64,000 nucleotides of DNA from NCBI RefSeq assembly GCF_001423615.1, contig NZ_LMOU01000001.1, positions 1,105,310 to 1,169,309 on the forward strand, given 5' to 3'. Below the pieces are notes generated by a model. The model made no database searches. It was not told where the DNA came from and saw only the letters and a list, made by a program, of their open reading frames with translations. This DNA is from Microbacterium sp. Leaf159. GTDB taxonomy: Bacteria > Actinomycetota > Actinomycetes > Actinomycetales > Microbacteriaceae. The position numbers were made by a program, and so were the translations under genes. Each line of letters starts with the position of its first letter. The stretch's first letter is position 1. Positions 1 to 8,455 of this stretch are shown here, one piece after another.

Positions 1-20
1 TGAGGCGTGACCTCGTCTCG

Positions 21-491
21 TCACCCCCGAACGGCGGCCAGCACCTGCGGGTCAGAGCACCCTCGGACGAAGCCGGCGAGGCGTCGCCGGATCTCGAACC
101 CGAGAACTCGCACGCCGATCCACTCCGCGATCGGAGCGATCCACGCCGGGCGGCACGAGAAGTTGTACTTCCACACCGCGAGCGTTCCCTCGGGAACCTC
201 GGTGAATCGCCAGCCGCCGCCGAGCTTGGTGAAGAACCATGGCCCGGTCTCCATGACCATTCCGACGTTGCGCGGTGGGGCGTAGGACACGTAGCGGCTC
301 ACCATCGAGAAGCCGAAGCGCTGGCGTGTAAAGGTGCGCACGTCCTTCGCCGCGACATCGGCACCGTCGAGGAAGTGCTGCTCGCTGATGAACGGATCCC
401 AGCGCCTGCGCACGGCTCCGGTCGTCTGGGACACCGCGAAGGCCGTCGCCGGATCAACCGGAACGACGGCCTCAGCGGTGACGACGGGCAT
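21..491 (-). CDS. SRPBCC-like small protein
   Basis: 156-aa protein without signal peptide or membrane segment. The N-terminal segment PVDPATAFAVSQ and the following RRRWDPFI resemble the opening strand and helix of START/SRPBCC ligand-binding folds, and the C-terminal half has the amphipathic long helix typical of that fold. The ATG at 491 is chosen because the longer open frame upstream overlaps gltA. It begins 11 bp after the citrate synthase stop on the same strand, so the two are probably cotranscribed. The family call rests on remembered sequence style; ligand and function are unknown. Confidence 0.7.
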   Translation of the reverse strand: MPVVTAEAVVPVDPATAFAVSQTTGAVRRRWDPFISEQHFLDGADVAAKDVRTFTRQRFGFSMVSRYVSYAPPRNVGMVMETGPWFFTKLGGGWRFTEVPEGTLAVWKYNFSCRPAWIAPIAEWIGVRVLGFEIRRRLAGFVRGCSDPQVLAAVRG

Positions 492-502
492 CGCGCCTCG
501 GA

Positions 503-1798
503 TCAGCGAGTCTGGAACGTGCGCTCGGGGGACCCCGTGTAGAGCTGCTGCGGACGGCCGATCTTGGTCTGCGGGTCGAGCTGCAGCTCGCGCCACTGCG
601 CGAGCCAGCCGGGCAGGCGGCCGATCGCGAACAGCACGGTGAACATGCGCGTCGGGAAGCCCATCGCCTTGTAGATCACGCCGGTGTAGAAGTCGACGTT
701 CGGGTACAGACGACGCTCCTTGAAGTAGTCGTCGGCGAGGGCGAGCTCCTCGAGCTCCTGAGCGAGGTCGAGAAGCGGGTCGGTGACACCGAGCTCTGCG
801 AGGACTTCGCCCGCGGCTTCCTTGACGAGCTTGGCACGGGGGTCGTAGTTCTTGTAGACCCGGTGCCCGAAGCCCATCAGCTTCACGCCCTCTTCCTTGT
901 TCTTCACCCGCTCGACGAAACGCGACACGCTCTGACCGGAGTCGCGGATCTGACCGAGCATGGTGAGGACGGCCTCGTTCGCCCCGCCGTGCAGGGGGCC
1001 GGAGAGCGCCTGGATGCCCGCGGAGACCGAGGCGAACTGGTTCGCGCCGGTCGATCCGACGAGGCGCACGGTCGACGTCGAGGCGTTCTGCTCGTGGTCC
1101 TCATGCAGGATCAGCAGGAGCTCGAGCGCCTTCGACATGACCGGGTTGACCTGGTATTCCTCGGAGTGCACGCCGAAGTTGAGCTTGAGGAAGTTCTCCA
1201 CGAACCCGAGGGAGTTGTCGGGGTAGAGGAACGCCTGGCCGACGCTCTTCTTGTGCGCGTACGCCGCGATGACCGGCAGCTTGGCGAGCATGCGGATCAT
1301 GTTGAGCTCGACGTGCTCGGGGTTGTGCGGGTCGGTCTGGCCCTCGTAGTAGGTCGACAGGGCGGCGACAGCCGACGACAGTACCGACATCGGGTGCGCC
1401 GTGTGCGGGAGAGCCGAGAAGAAGCGCTTGAGGTCTTCGTGCAGCAGCGTGTGCCGACGGATCTTCTCGTCGAACTCTGCGAGCTCGGCAGCCGAGGGCA
1501 GCTCGCCGTAGATCAGGAGCCAGGCGACCTCGAGGTAGCTGGTCGAGCCCGCGAGCTGCTCGATCGGGTACCCGCGGTAACGCAGGATCCCCTTGTCACC
1601 GTCGATGAACGTGATCGCGGACTTCGTCGACGCCGTGTTGACGAACCCGTAGTCGAGTCCCGTGTACCCGGTCTGGCGGGTCAGCGTCGAGAAGTCGATG
1701 CTGTCGGTTCCTGCCGTGCCGCGCACGAGCGGGAACTCCGCAGTGGTCTCGCCGATCGTCAGCTTCGCCGTCGCCTGCTGCTCTGCCGCTGCGCTCAC
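503..1798 (-). CDS. gltA: citrate synthase
   Basis: Condenses oxaloacetate and acetyl-CoA to citrate in the TCA cycle; cytosolic type II enzyme. 431 aa, the usual length. Catalytic-site motifs are visible: GPLHGGANE, GFGHRVYKNYDPRAK and the late DFYTGVIYKAMGFP segment carrying the catalytic Asp. A longer in-frame ATG exists at 1876, but the GTG at 1798 is chosen because GAGGAGG sits 5 nt before it and the protein then starts VSAAAEQQ, matching actinobacterial homologues. An inverted repeat upstream (1907-1926) may be an operator. Confidence 0.96.
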   Translation of the reverse strand: MSAAAEQQATAKLTIGETTAEFPLVRGTAGTDSIDFSTLTRQTGYTGLDYGFVNTASTKSAITFIDGDKGILRYRGYPIEQLAGSTSYLEVAWLLIYGELPSAAELAEFDEKIRRHTLLHEDLKRFFSALPHTAHPMSVLSSAVAALSTYYEGQTDPHNPEHVELNMIRMLAKLPVIAAYAHKKSVGQAFLYPDNSLGFVENFLKLNFGVHSEEYQVNPVMSKALELLLILHEDHEQNASTSTVRLVGSTGANQFASVSAGIQALSGPLHGGANEAVLTMLGQIRDSGQSVSRFVERVKNKEEGVKLMGFGHRVYKNYDPRAKLVKEAAGEVLAELGVTDPLLDLAQELEELALADDYFKERRLYPNVDFYTGVIYKAMGFPTRMFTVLFAIGRLPGWLAQWRELQLDPQTKIGRPQQLYTGSPERTFQTR

Positions 1799-1906
1799 GC
1801 GGGCCTCCTCATGGATCTTCATCAAGTCGGATGTGGCGATGTCACGGCGCTGTGCACCAGGTCGGATCGAGATCATCGATACATGACCGAATCGCCTTTA
1901 CAGCCT

Positions 1907-1926
1907 AGTAGGCACACCGGCCTACT
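1907..1926. promoter_or_regulatory. inverted repeat upstream of gltA
   Basis: AGTAGGC, six bases, then GCCTACT: perfect 7-bp arms in the gap between the dapC stop and the gltA start, about 110 nt upstream of the gltA GTG. No T-run follows on the minus strand, so a regulator site is more likely than a terminator. The regulator is not identifiable from sequence. Confidence 0.45.
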
Positions 1927-1966
1927 GTGACATCGGACAAAAGAAAGGCAATGGTAGGGAGGGAAC

Positions 1967-3079
1967 CTACAGAGCCTGGGCGTGCAGGCGCCGAGCACCC
2001 TCGGCGATCCGCTCGGACGGGGCCGTCAGAGCGAGACGCACGTGCTGCGTGGAGTGCGGCCCGTAGAAGGGGCCGGGGCCCGCGAGGATGCCGAGATCGG
2101 CGAGCCGGGCGATGCTGACCCACGCATCCTGCCCTTCGGTGGCCCACAGGTACAGCCCGGCCTCGGAGCCGTCGATGCGGAACCCCGCAGCCTCGAGCGC
2201 GGGGCGCAGGGTGTCACGCCGGTGCCGGTACAGCTCCTTCTGCGCCGCGACATGCTCGTCGTCGCCGAGGGCGACGGCCATCGCATGCTGCACGGGCTCG
2301 GGCGGCATCAGACCGAGATGCTTGCGTGCCGTGAGCAGCTCGCCGACGATGCGCGCGCATCCGGCGACGAACGCTGCTCGGTAGCCGGCGAGGTTGGACT
2401 GCTTGCTCAGCGAGTACACGCTGAGCAGGTTCGCCCTGCTGCCGTCCGTCACGCGGGGATCGAGGATCGATGGAATGGACTCGCTCGCCCAGCGACCGTC
2501 CCAGCCGAGCTCCGCGTAGCACTCGTCGCTGGCGAGAACCGCGCCGATCTCACGCGCGCGGCGCACCGCTGCCGAGAGCTCGTCGACCGTCCACGTGCGT
2601 CCGTCGGGGTTTCCCGGGGTGTTGATCCAGATCAGCTTCGCACCCTCGGGCCATTCGGCGGGGTCATCGGCGGCCAGAGGTGTGGCACCGACGACGCGGG
2701 CGCCGACCTCGTAGGTCGGGTAGGCGATGCGCGGGTGCACCACGATGTCGCCCTCACCGAGACCCAGGAGGGTCGGCAGCAGCGCGACGAGCTCCTTCGA
2801 GCCGATCGTCGGAAGGACGTTGGCCACGGTGAGGTCGGGCACTCCCCTACGCCGCGCGTACCAGTCGACGATCGCCTCGCGGAGAGCCGGAGTTCCGACG
2901 GTCTGCGGGTAGGCGTGCGCGTCGGTCGCGTCGGACAGCGCCCGACGGATCAGCTCGGGCGTCGGATCGACGGGCGATCCGACGGAGAGATCGACGATGC
3001 CCTGGGGATGCAGGGCTGCGCGCTCACGGTACGGGACGACGGCATCCCAGGGGTAGTCTGCGAGGTCGCGGACGCTCAC
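1967..3079 (-). CDS. dapC: succinyldiaminopimelate transaminase
   Basis: 370-aa fold-type I PLP aminotransferase of the lysine/meso-diaminopimelate pathway, converting N-succinyl-2-amino-6-oxopimelate with glutamate. Visible signatures are the N-terminal IVDLSVGSPVDPTPE, the INTPGNPDGRTW loop and the PLP-lysine segment VYSLSKQSNLAGYR. The GTG start lies 3 bp after the ferredoxin stop, so translation is probably coupled to fdxA. The fdxA-dapC pair is a common actinobacterial arrangement, which supports DapC over other class I aminotransferases. Confidence 0.92.
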   Translation of the reverse strand: MSVRDLADYPWDAVVPYRERAALHPQGIVDLSVGSPVDPTPELIRRALSDATDAHAYPQTVGTPALREAIVDWYARRRGVPDLTVANVLPTIGSKELVALLPTLLGLGEGDIVVHPRIAYPTYEVGARVVGATPLAADDPAEWPEGAKLIWINTPGNPDGRTWTVDELSAAVRRAREIGAVLASDECYAELGWDGRWASESIPSILDPRVTDGSRANLLSVYSLSKQSNLAGYRAAFVAGCARIVGELLTARKHLGLMPPEPVQHAMAVALGDDEHVAAQKELYRHRRDTLRPALEAAGFRIDGSEAGLYLWATEGQDAWVSIARLADLGILAGPGPFYGPHSTQHVRLALTAPSERIAEGARRLHAQAL

Positions 3080-3082
3080 GGA

Positions 3083-3403
3083 CTACTCGCCCTGGGGAGG
3101 GAGAGCGGCGATGATGGGGTGGTCGTGCGCGATGACGCCGACCTTCGCCGCACCACCGGGCGAGCCGACCTCGTCGAAGAACTCGACGTTGGCCTTGTAG
3201 TAGTCCTGCCACTCGTCGGGCAGATCGTCTTCGTAGTAGATCGCCTCGACGGGGCAGACCGGCTCGCAGGCGCCGCAGTCGACGCACTCGTCGGGGTGGA
3301 TGTACAGCGAGCGTTCGCCCTCGTAGATACAGTCAACGGGGCACTCGTCGATGCAGGCGCGATCCTTGACATCGACGCACGGAAGGGCGATCACATACGT
3401 CAC
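3083..3403 (-). CDS. fdxA: 7Fe ferredoxin (3Fe-4S/4Fe-4S)
   Basis: 106-aa soluble electron carrier. Cysteines at 9, 17, 21 and 25 and the motif C40-x2-C43-x2-C46-x3-C50-P match the FdxA type with one 3Fe-4S and one 4Fe-4S cluster. The start is GTG at 3403. TAGACT (3410-3415) lies 6 nt upstream and overlaps the previous gene's stop codon, so fdxA-dapC may also be made as a leaderless transcript. Confidence 0.95.
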   Translation of the reverse strand: MTYVIALPCVDVKDRACIDECPVDCIYEGERSLYIHPDECVDCGACEPVCPVEAIYYEDDLPDEWQDYYKANVEFFDEVGSPGGAAKVGVIAHDHPIIAALPPQGE

Positions 3404-3412
3404 CCTCTCAGT

Positions 3413-3889
3413 CTACGACTCGCGACCTGTCCGATCGCCCAGCGCGGGTCCTCGAGTGGGCGAACTCGCGTCGTCGCCGCGCGGTCCGGCCTGCGGTGCG
3501 GCGGGCTCCGCCACGGCATCCGTGCGGACAGGCAGCCGAGAGAACGACGGCCACGCGACAGCGAGCAGTACGAGACCGGCGACCAGATAGATCCAGATGC
3601 GACCGCTGAGCGTGTCTTCGACCACGACGGATCCGCCGGGGCCGACGCCGGAGATGAGGACGAGCATCCCCAGCATCCCGAGACCGGCGGCGAGAGTCGC
3701 ACCCCGATCGTGGGTGAGCGCCCGGATCGCCACGAGGATCGCGCCGCAGGCGATGGCACCGACGATGAGACCCACGGGGATCGGTCCCCACATCAGACTG
3801 TGGCCGATCGTGCCGGCGACGCCGAACACGCCGCCGACGAGGGCCGCCGCTATCCAGGAGAGCACCCGGGAGATCCATCCGATACGCAC
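3413..3889 (-). CDS. hypothetical membrane protein (DUF6113-like)
   Basis: 158 aa with about four hydrophobic segments (roughly 8-28, 35-57, 65-85 and 97-115) and a hydrophilic proline/alanine-rich tail of about 40 residues. No catalytic motif is seen. The GTG at 3889 is preceded at 6 nt by TAGGAT (3896-3901) and has no Shine-Dalgarno, a leaderless arrangement. It is first in a unit with fdxA and dapC. The DUF name is from memory and tentative. Confidence 0.8.
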   Translation of the reverse strand: MRIGWISRVLSWIAAALVGGVFGVAGTIGHSLMWGPIPVGLIVGAIACGAILVAIRALTHDRGATLAAGLGMLGMLVLISGVGPGGSVVVEDTLSGRIWIYLVAGLVLLAVAWPSFSRLPVRTDAVAEPAAPQAGPRGDDASSPTRGPALGDRTGRES

Positions 3890-3942
3890 GAGACGATCCT
3901 ACGCGCGGTCGCCCTGCGCCCGGATCATGCCGCGGCCCGGCG

Positions 3943-4257
3943 TCAGGCTGCGAGACCGAGCAGACGCAGCAGAGCGGCCACCGCGGCCGCAGCGAACACC
4001 ACGACCAGGAATGACTGCCGCAGCCACAGCAGCCCTGCCGCGACGAGCAGCGCGGGCACCCGCGCATCCACGACGACGGCCTGCCCCGCCCCCAGGGTCT
4101 GCACCGCCACGAGCGCGGCGAGCAGCGCGACGGTGAGGAGATCCGAGATGCGTGCGGGACGAGGGGCTTCCAGCACCTTCGGCGGCACGAGGTATCCGAC
4201 AGCTTTGAGCGCGAGGCAGATAACCGCGGCCAGCAGGATGGCGCTCCAGACGCTCAT
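3943..4257 (-). CDS. azlD: AzlD-family branched-chain amino acid export subunit
   Basis: 104-aa membrane protein with three to four hydrophobic helices. AzlD proteins are the small partner of AzlC in exporting branched-chain and related amino acids. Its start overlaps the azlC stop by 4 bp (ATGA), so the two are translationally coupled. Size, hydrophobic profile and position next to AzlC carry the assignment; the substrate is not shown by the sequence. Confidence 0.9.
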   Translation of the reverse strand: MSVWSAILLAAVICLALKAVGYLVPPKVLEAPRPARISDLLTVALLAALVAVQTLGAGQAVVVDARVPALLVAAGLLWLRQSFLVVVFAAAAVAALLRLLGLAA

Positions 4258-4991
4258 CTGCCCGCCTCCGGATCGTCAGGTCCGACCGGGGCGTCCCGAC
4301 CGAGCCAGTTGAACCATCCGACGACGATCGCCACGACCGCGGCGATCAGCACCGGGAGCCCCGGCATGATGAACGGCGTGAGTGCCGCCGCCACGACCGC
4401 TGCCGCGATGCCGACGGCGATCGCCTGACGCTGCCTGAGCCGTGGCCAGAGCAGAGCGAGGAAGGCCGCAGCAGCCGCGGCATCCAGTCCCCAGGTCTTC
4501 GGATCACCGAGCACGTCGCCGACCAACGCGCCGATGAGGGTCGTGGCGTTCCATCCGACGAAGATGCCGACGCCCGTGACCCAGAAGCCCACCTGGCGGA
4601 GCCGCGGGTCGCTCTGCGCGATCGCGACCGCGGTCGACTCGTCGATCGTGAAGTGAGCCGCGGCCACCCTCCGCGCCGGAGTCGTGCCGACGATCGGCGA
4701 CATCCGCATGCCGTAGGCGACGTTGCGCACGCCGAGCAGCGCGGCCGAAGCGATGGCCGACGGGAGTGCGGCGACTCCCCCGGCGGCGAAGACACCGACG
4801 AAAGCGAACTGCGACCCGCCGGTGAACATCAGCAGGCTGAGCACGCAGGACTGCCAGACGTCGAGACCGGATGCCACGGCCAGCGCGCCGAACGAGATGC
4901 CGTAGGCGCTGGTGGCGAGCACGACGCCGAGCGCCTCACGCCAGACCTCGCGCTCGGCGCTCACGAGAGATTCGTTCGATTCAGTGAACAC
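4254..4991 (-). CDS. azlC: AzlC-family branched-chain amino acid permease
   Basis: Large subunit of the AzlCD exporter, a multi-helix inner-membrane protein. The segment AYGISFGALAVASGLDVWQS is characteristic of the family's first helix. The open frame extends to an ATG at 5048, but a minus-strand promoter (TTGACT 5029-5024, 17 bp, CAGAAT 5006-5001) lies inside that extension, so the GTG at 4991 (245 aa) or 4964 (236 aa) is preferred. The divergent XRE-cupin gene is its likely regulator. Confidence 0.88.
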   Translation of the reverse strand: MFTESNESLVSAEREVWREALGVVLATSAYGISFGALAVASGLDVWQSCVLSLLMFTGGSQFAFVGVFAAGGVAALPSAIASAALLGVRNVAYGMRMSPIVGTTPARRVAAAHFTIDESTAVAIAQSDPRLRQVGFWVTGVGIFVGWNATTLIGALVGDVLGDPKTWGLDAAAAAAFLALLWPRLRQRQAIAVGIAAAVVAAALTPFIMPGLPVLIAAVVAIVVGWFNWLGRDAPVGPDDPEAGR

Positions 4992-5000
4992 ACGATCATC

Positions 5001-5051
5001 ATTCTGAACATCGATCGATGGATAGTCAAGCGAACGATCGTTTGACATGAT
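5001..5051. promoter_or_regulatory. divergent azlC/regulator promoter with two palindromes
   Basis: Two perfect palindromes share the core CGATCG: CATCGATCGATG (5009-5020) and AACGATCGTT (5033-5042), with centres 23 bp apart. The first sits between the -35 and -10 of the azlC promoter on the minus strand. The second sits between TAGTCA (5023-5028) and CATGAT (5046-5051), the proposed plus-strand promoter ending 6 nt before the regulator ATG. This fits one regulator binding both promoters; binding is inferred. Confidence 0.6.
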
Positions 5052-5057
5052 GAACAC

Positions 5058-5606
5058 ATGGAGGATCTCCGCACCCGCATCGCCCGTACCCTGCGCCGAG
5101 AACGAGAGGTCGCCGGGCTGTCGGTCTCCGAGCTCGCCCGTCGCGCGGGGATATCGAAGGCAACGGTCTCGCAGCTCGAGTCAGGATCGGGCAACCCCAG
5201 CGTCGAGACCCTCTGGGCGCTGGGCGTCGCGCTGGGCGTGCCGTTCGCCGTCCTCGTCGATCAGCAGACCAACGCCCCCACCCTGATCCGCGCAGACGAT
5301 CTCGCGGGCGTCCCTTCCTCCGCAGCGGCCTACAGCGCGACGCTGCTCTCCGCCAGCCCTCCCGGGGCACGTCGGGACGTCTACCTGATCCAGGCGGAGC
5401 CCGGAGATCCGCGACGCTCGGACCCGCATCATGCCGGGACGACGGAGCACGTGATCCTCATCTCCGGACAGGCGCAGATCGGACCGGCGGGCGAGCCCGT
5501 GCTGCTGAACCCTGGCGACTACCTCTCCTATGCCGGTGACGCCCCCCACGTGTTCGAGGCCACGGCGCCCGGAACCAGTGCCGTGCTCATCTCGGAGCTG
5601 CGCTGA
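5058..5606 (+). CDS. XRE-family regulator with C-terminal cupin
   Basis: 182 aa. Residues about 4-60 form a helix-turn-helix (LSVSELARRAGISKATVSQL followed by GNPSVETLWALGVALGVPF). Residues about 110-180 form a small-molecule-sensing cupin barrel with TTEHVILISGQAQIG and LNPGDYLSYAGDAPHVFEA. Such proteins usually sense an amino acid or related metabolite. Transcription is divergent from azlCD, the probable target. The ATG has no Shine-Dalgarno and lies 6 nt after CATGAT, suggesting a leaderless mRNA. Confidence 0.92.
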   Translation: MEDLRTRIARTLRREREVAGLSVSELARRAGISKATVSQLESGSGNPSVETLWALGVALGVPFAVLVDQQTNAPTLIRADDLAGVPSSAAAYSATLLSASPPGARRDVYLIQAEPGDPRRSDPHHAGTTEHVILISGQAQIGPAGEPVLLNPGDYLSYAGDAPHVFEATAPGTSAVLISELR

Positions 5607-5608
5607 GG

Positions 5609-7234
5609 TCAGTCGGTGGCCGTCGCCGGTGACGGATCGGGGATCTCGTCGGGCTTGTACTTCGGCAGGCGAGACGCCGGGAGGATCGCCACGGCGCTGA
5701 GCCCCGCGAGAAGCAGCAGCCCGAGGCGCAGGGTACCCAGGCGCGACTCCTCGTTGACCGCCACCGCGGCGTCGATCTGCTCGGGGGTCGCATCCGTCTG
5801 TTCGAGAGCCGCGCGGAGATCGTCGTTGCTGACGAAGTTCAGGTTGTCCATGTCGACCTGCGCCACGAGCGTGGGCGGCAGCTCAGGATGCTCCACCACC
5901 GCGCGACCGATGCTCAGGCCGAGCAGAGAGACGAGCAGCGCCCCCGCCAGGGCGGTTCCGACGGCCGACGCGAGGTTCTGGGTCGTTCCGCGGAGGGAGC
6001 CGACGTCGCCCGCGAGCTCAGCGGGGGCTGCCGTGACCAGGACGTTGAAGACCAGGGTCACGAGCGCACCCTGCCCGATGCCGAAGACGATCAGACCGAG
6101 GATCGTGGGCAGGGTCTCCCAGTTGTTGTTCACCACGAACGAGAGCCAGACGAGCGCGACCGTCGTCAGGATGAACCCGAAGACGCCGATCACCCGGGGC
6201 GGGTACTTCTTGTAGAAGCGCACCACGAGCGTTGCGGTGATGAAGACGGTGAGGTTGAACGGCATCATCGCGAGCGAGGTGTCGAACGGCGTGCGTCCCT
6301 GCACGATCTGGATGTACAGCGGGATCGTGAAGTTCACGCATGCTTCGAGGGCCACGACGATGAACATCGCGTACACCGCTGCCCGCTCCTTCGAGGACCC
6401 CAGCACGCTGAGATCGATCAACGGCACCTTGCCCTCAGCCATCCGCTTGCGAGTCCACACGAAGAACGCCTGGCCGAGCACGATTCCCACCACGATGAAC
6501 GCCGGCGCCGGCGACAGACCGAGGATGCTGAACGGCGCAGCCTCCGTTGCCGCCACCGCGCCCCACCCGTTCAGGTTGTTGAAACCGAGGGTGAGCAGCA
6601 CGATCGCCGCACCGATCAACAGCGAGGCGACGAGGTCGATGCGGATGGAGGCGTCGCCTCGGTCACCGCGAAGGGTGAAGCTGAAGGCGAAGACGACGAC
6701 CGCGATGCCGAAGACGATGAAGAACATCGGACGCCACCCGACGAGCGTGCCCAGTGTGCCGCCGATCAGGAACGCCGTCACACCCGAGATCGCGCGAGCA
6801 GAGCCGATGGCACCGATCGCGGTGGCCTGCTGGGCACCTCGATAGTTCTCGGCGATCAGCGCCACGATCGAGGGCACGATGATCGCCGCTGCAGCTCCCG
6901 CGACCGCCTGCCCCGCGATGGCCCATCCCACGGTCGGAGACATGATCATCAGCACAGACGACGCGGCGAACAGCGCGATCACGACGCGGAAGATGAGCAC
7001 CCACCCGACGCGCTGCCCCAGCTTCGCGCCGGTCATGACCAGCGCGGCGACGGCGAGTCCGTACATCACGATGGTCGTGCTGGCGACGGTGGGCGGCACG
7101 CCGAACTCGCTCACCATGCCCCCCAGCGAGATCGGCAGAGCCGCCACGTTGAACGACATGAGCACCTGAGCGAGGAAGAGGCTGACCAGCGGCATCCACG
7201 ACTTCTTGGTGGACGTCGGCGCGATGTGTGTCAT
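5609..7234 (-). CDS. MFS transporter
   Basis: 541-aa major facilitator with about 14 hydrophobic segments, resembling the DHA2 drug:proton branch. The N-terminal helix carries FLAQVLMSFNVAALPISLGG, and the loop after helix 2 has TGAKLGQRVGW, matching MFS motif A in position. A long soluble loop (about 435-505) precedes the last helix. ATG at 7234 has GAGGA about 8 nt upstream. It lies 31 bp after the glutaminase stop on the same strand, so an amino-acid or antimetabolite substrate is possible, but none is shown. Confidence 0.9.
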   Translation of the reverse strand: MTHIAPTSTKKSWMPLVSLFLAQVLMSFNVAALPISLGGMVSEFGVPPTVASTTIVMYGLAVAALVMTGAKLGQRVGWVLIFRVVIALFAASSVLMIMSPTVGWAIAGQAVAGAAAAIIVPSIVALIAENYRGAQQATAIGAIGSARAISGVTAFLIGGTLGTLVGWRPMFFIVFGIAVVVFAFSFTLRGDRGDASIRIDLVASLLIGAAIVLLTLGFNNLNGWGAVAATEAAPFSILGLSPAPAFIVVGIVLGQAFFVWTRKRMAEGKVPLIDLSVLGSSKERAAVYAMFIVVALEACVNFTIPLYIQIVQGRTPFDTSLAMMPFNLTVFITATLVVRFYKKYPPRVIGVFGFILTTVALVWLSFVVNNNWETLPTILGLIVFGIGQGALVTLVFNVLVTAAPAELAGDVGSLRGTTQNLASAVGTALAGALLVSLLGLSIGRAVVEHPELPPTLVAQVDMDNLNFVSNDDLRAALEQTDATPEQIDAAVAVNEESRLGTLRLGLLLLAGLSAVAILPASRLPKYKPDEIPDPSPATATD

Positions 7235-7265
7235 GGGAGGGTCCTCTGATCGGTGGATGAAGGAG

Positions 7266-8279
7266 TCAGTCCGTCGACCGAGCGGTCGCAGAGGGGGCGG
7301 AGGCGAACAGGTTCAATCCGAGCGCGCGGGAGAGATGACCGATCGCGAGCTGCGACCGCACCGAGTTTCCCGCCCGATCGAGACGCGGCGAGAATCCTGC
7401 CACGGCGCCCTTGCCCGGGGCGACAGCGACGATGCCACCGGCAACGCCCGACTTGGCTGGAAGGCCGATCTCGAACAGCCACTCCCCCGATGCCTCGTAG
7501 AGTCCCGTCGAGGCTGTCACGGCGAGGGTGTCGCGGCAGACGTCGGCGGAGACGACCCGCACGCCCGTGACCGGGTTCACGCCGCCGTCGGCGAGCGTCG
7601 CCCCCATGACCGCCAGATCATGCGCAGTCACGCTCAGCGCGCACTGCCGGGTGTAGACGTCGACGACCTCGTCGGGGTCGCCGTCGAGCCGCCCGTAGCT
7701 GCGCAGAAGCCAGCCCATCGCGCGGTTGCGCTCGTTCGTCTCCGCCTCGGAGGCGTGCACCACGCCGTCGAGACTGAGCGGACGACCGGCGAATGCCGAC
7801 AGTCCCTCCCTGACGCGCTCCCACTGCTCAACCGCGGTGGCCCCGGGCATGAGCCCCGTCGTCGCGATCGCGCCGGCGTTGACCATCGGGTTCATGGGGT
7901 GCCCGCTGTTGAGTTCCAGCGCCATCAGCGAGTTGAAGGCGAGACCTGTGTTGTTGACACCGACGATCTCGCGCACGCGCTCGTGACCGTGCTCCTGGAT
8001 GGCGAGGGCGTAGACGAACATCTTCGAGATCGACTGGATCGAGAACGGATGCAGGGCATCCCCCGCATCGTGGAGGCCGCCGTTCACCTCGATGACGGCG
8101 AGGCCGAACAGCTCGGGGTCGACCTCGGCGAGCACCGGGATGTAGTCGGCCACCGATCCGCTGCGATCGTCGGCGTAGCGCCGGTGCGCCTCGCGGACGT
8201 GATCCTCGACGCTGTCCCACGCGGGAAGGGTTCCCGTCGACACCTGCTGGGGAATGTCGGATAGCACCTCGACGTCCAT
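7266..8279 (-). CDS. glsA: glutaminase
   Basis: Hydrolyses L-glutamine to glutamate and ammonia; serine-dependent beta-lactamase-like fold. 337 aa. The catalytic S83-x2-K86 is in FSIQSISKMF, followed by the family segments LNSGHPMNPMVNAGAI and GLPAKSGVAGGIVAVAPG. A strong GGAGGAGG precedes the ATG. Probably cotranscribed with the downstream MFS gene. The C-terminal 20 residues are Ala/Ser-rich and variable. Confidence 0.95.
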   Translation of the reverse strand: MDVEVLSDIPQQVSTGTLPAWDSVEDHVREAHRRYADDRSGSVADYIPVLAEVDPELFGLAVIEVNGGLHDAGDALHPFSIQSISKMFVYALAIQEHGHERVREIVGVNNTGLAFNSLMALELNSGHPMNPMVNAGAIATTGLMPGATAVEQWERVREGLSAFAGRPLSLDGVVHASEAETNERNRAMGWLLRSYGRLDGDPDEVVDVYTRQCALSVTAHDLAVMGATLADGGVNPVTGVRVVSADVCRDTLAVTASTGLYEASGEWLFEIGLPAKSGVAGGIVAVAPGKGAVAGFSPRLDRAGNSVRSQLAIGHLSRALGLNLFASAPSATARSTD

Positions 8280-8388
8280 TGGTCCTCCTCCGGATCCACG
8301 ACCCCCCAGCCGTCACCGCTCACGGTAGTGCCAGCGCGCCCGCGCTGCCTAGAGGTTTCAGTGACCGTTTCAGATCGTCACAAACGCC

Positions 8389-8426
8389 GAGACCCACCCG
8401 CCGCGGATATCACGGGGGTGGGTCTC
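8389..8426 (-). terminator. hairpin after the transglycosylase-like gene
   Basis: GAGACCCACCC (8389-8399) pairs with GGGTGGGTCTC (8416-8426) across a 16-nt loop. It starts 30 bp after the stop at 8456 on the minus strand. The following GGCGTTTGTG is only weakly T-rich, so termination may be incomplete. Confidence 0.6.
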
Positions 8427-8455
8427 GGTGGGTGCAGCTGCTCGTGGCGTGAGGT

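Noticed and set aside
863..1930. Long plus-strand open frame opposite gltA (about 355 codons)
   Set aside because: Rich in Arg, Glu and Val with no family signature. It mirrors a real citrate synthase gene, as expected in high-GC DNA.
5002..5048. azlC start at ATG 5048
   Set aside because: It would place the azlC promoter TTGACT/CAGAAT inside coding sequence and lacks a Shine-Dalgarno. Kept only as an alternative.
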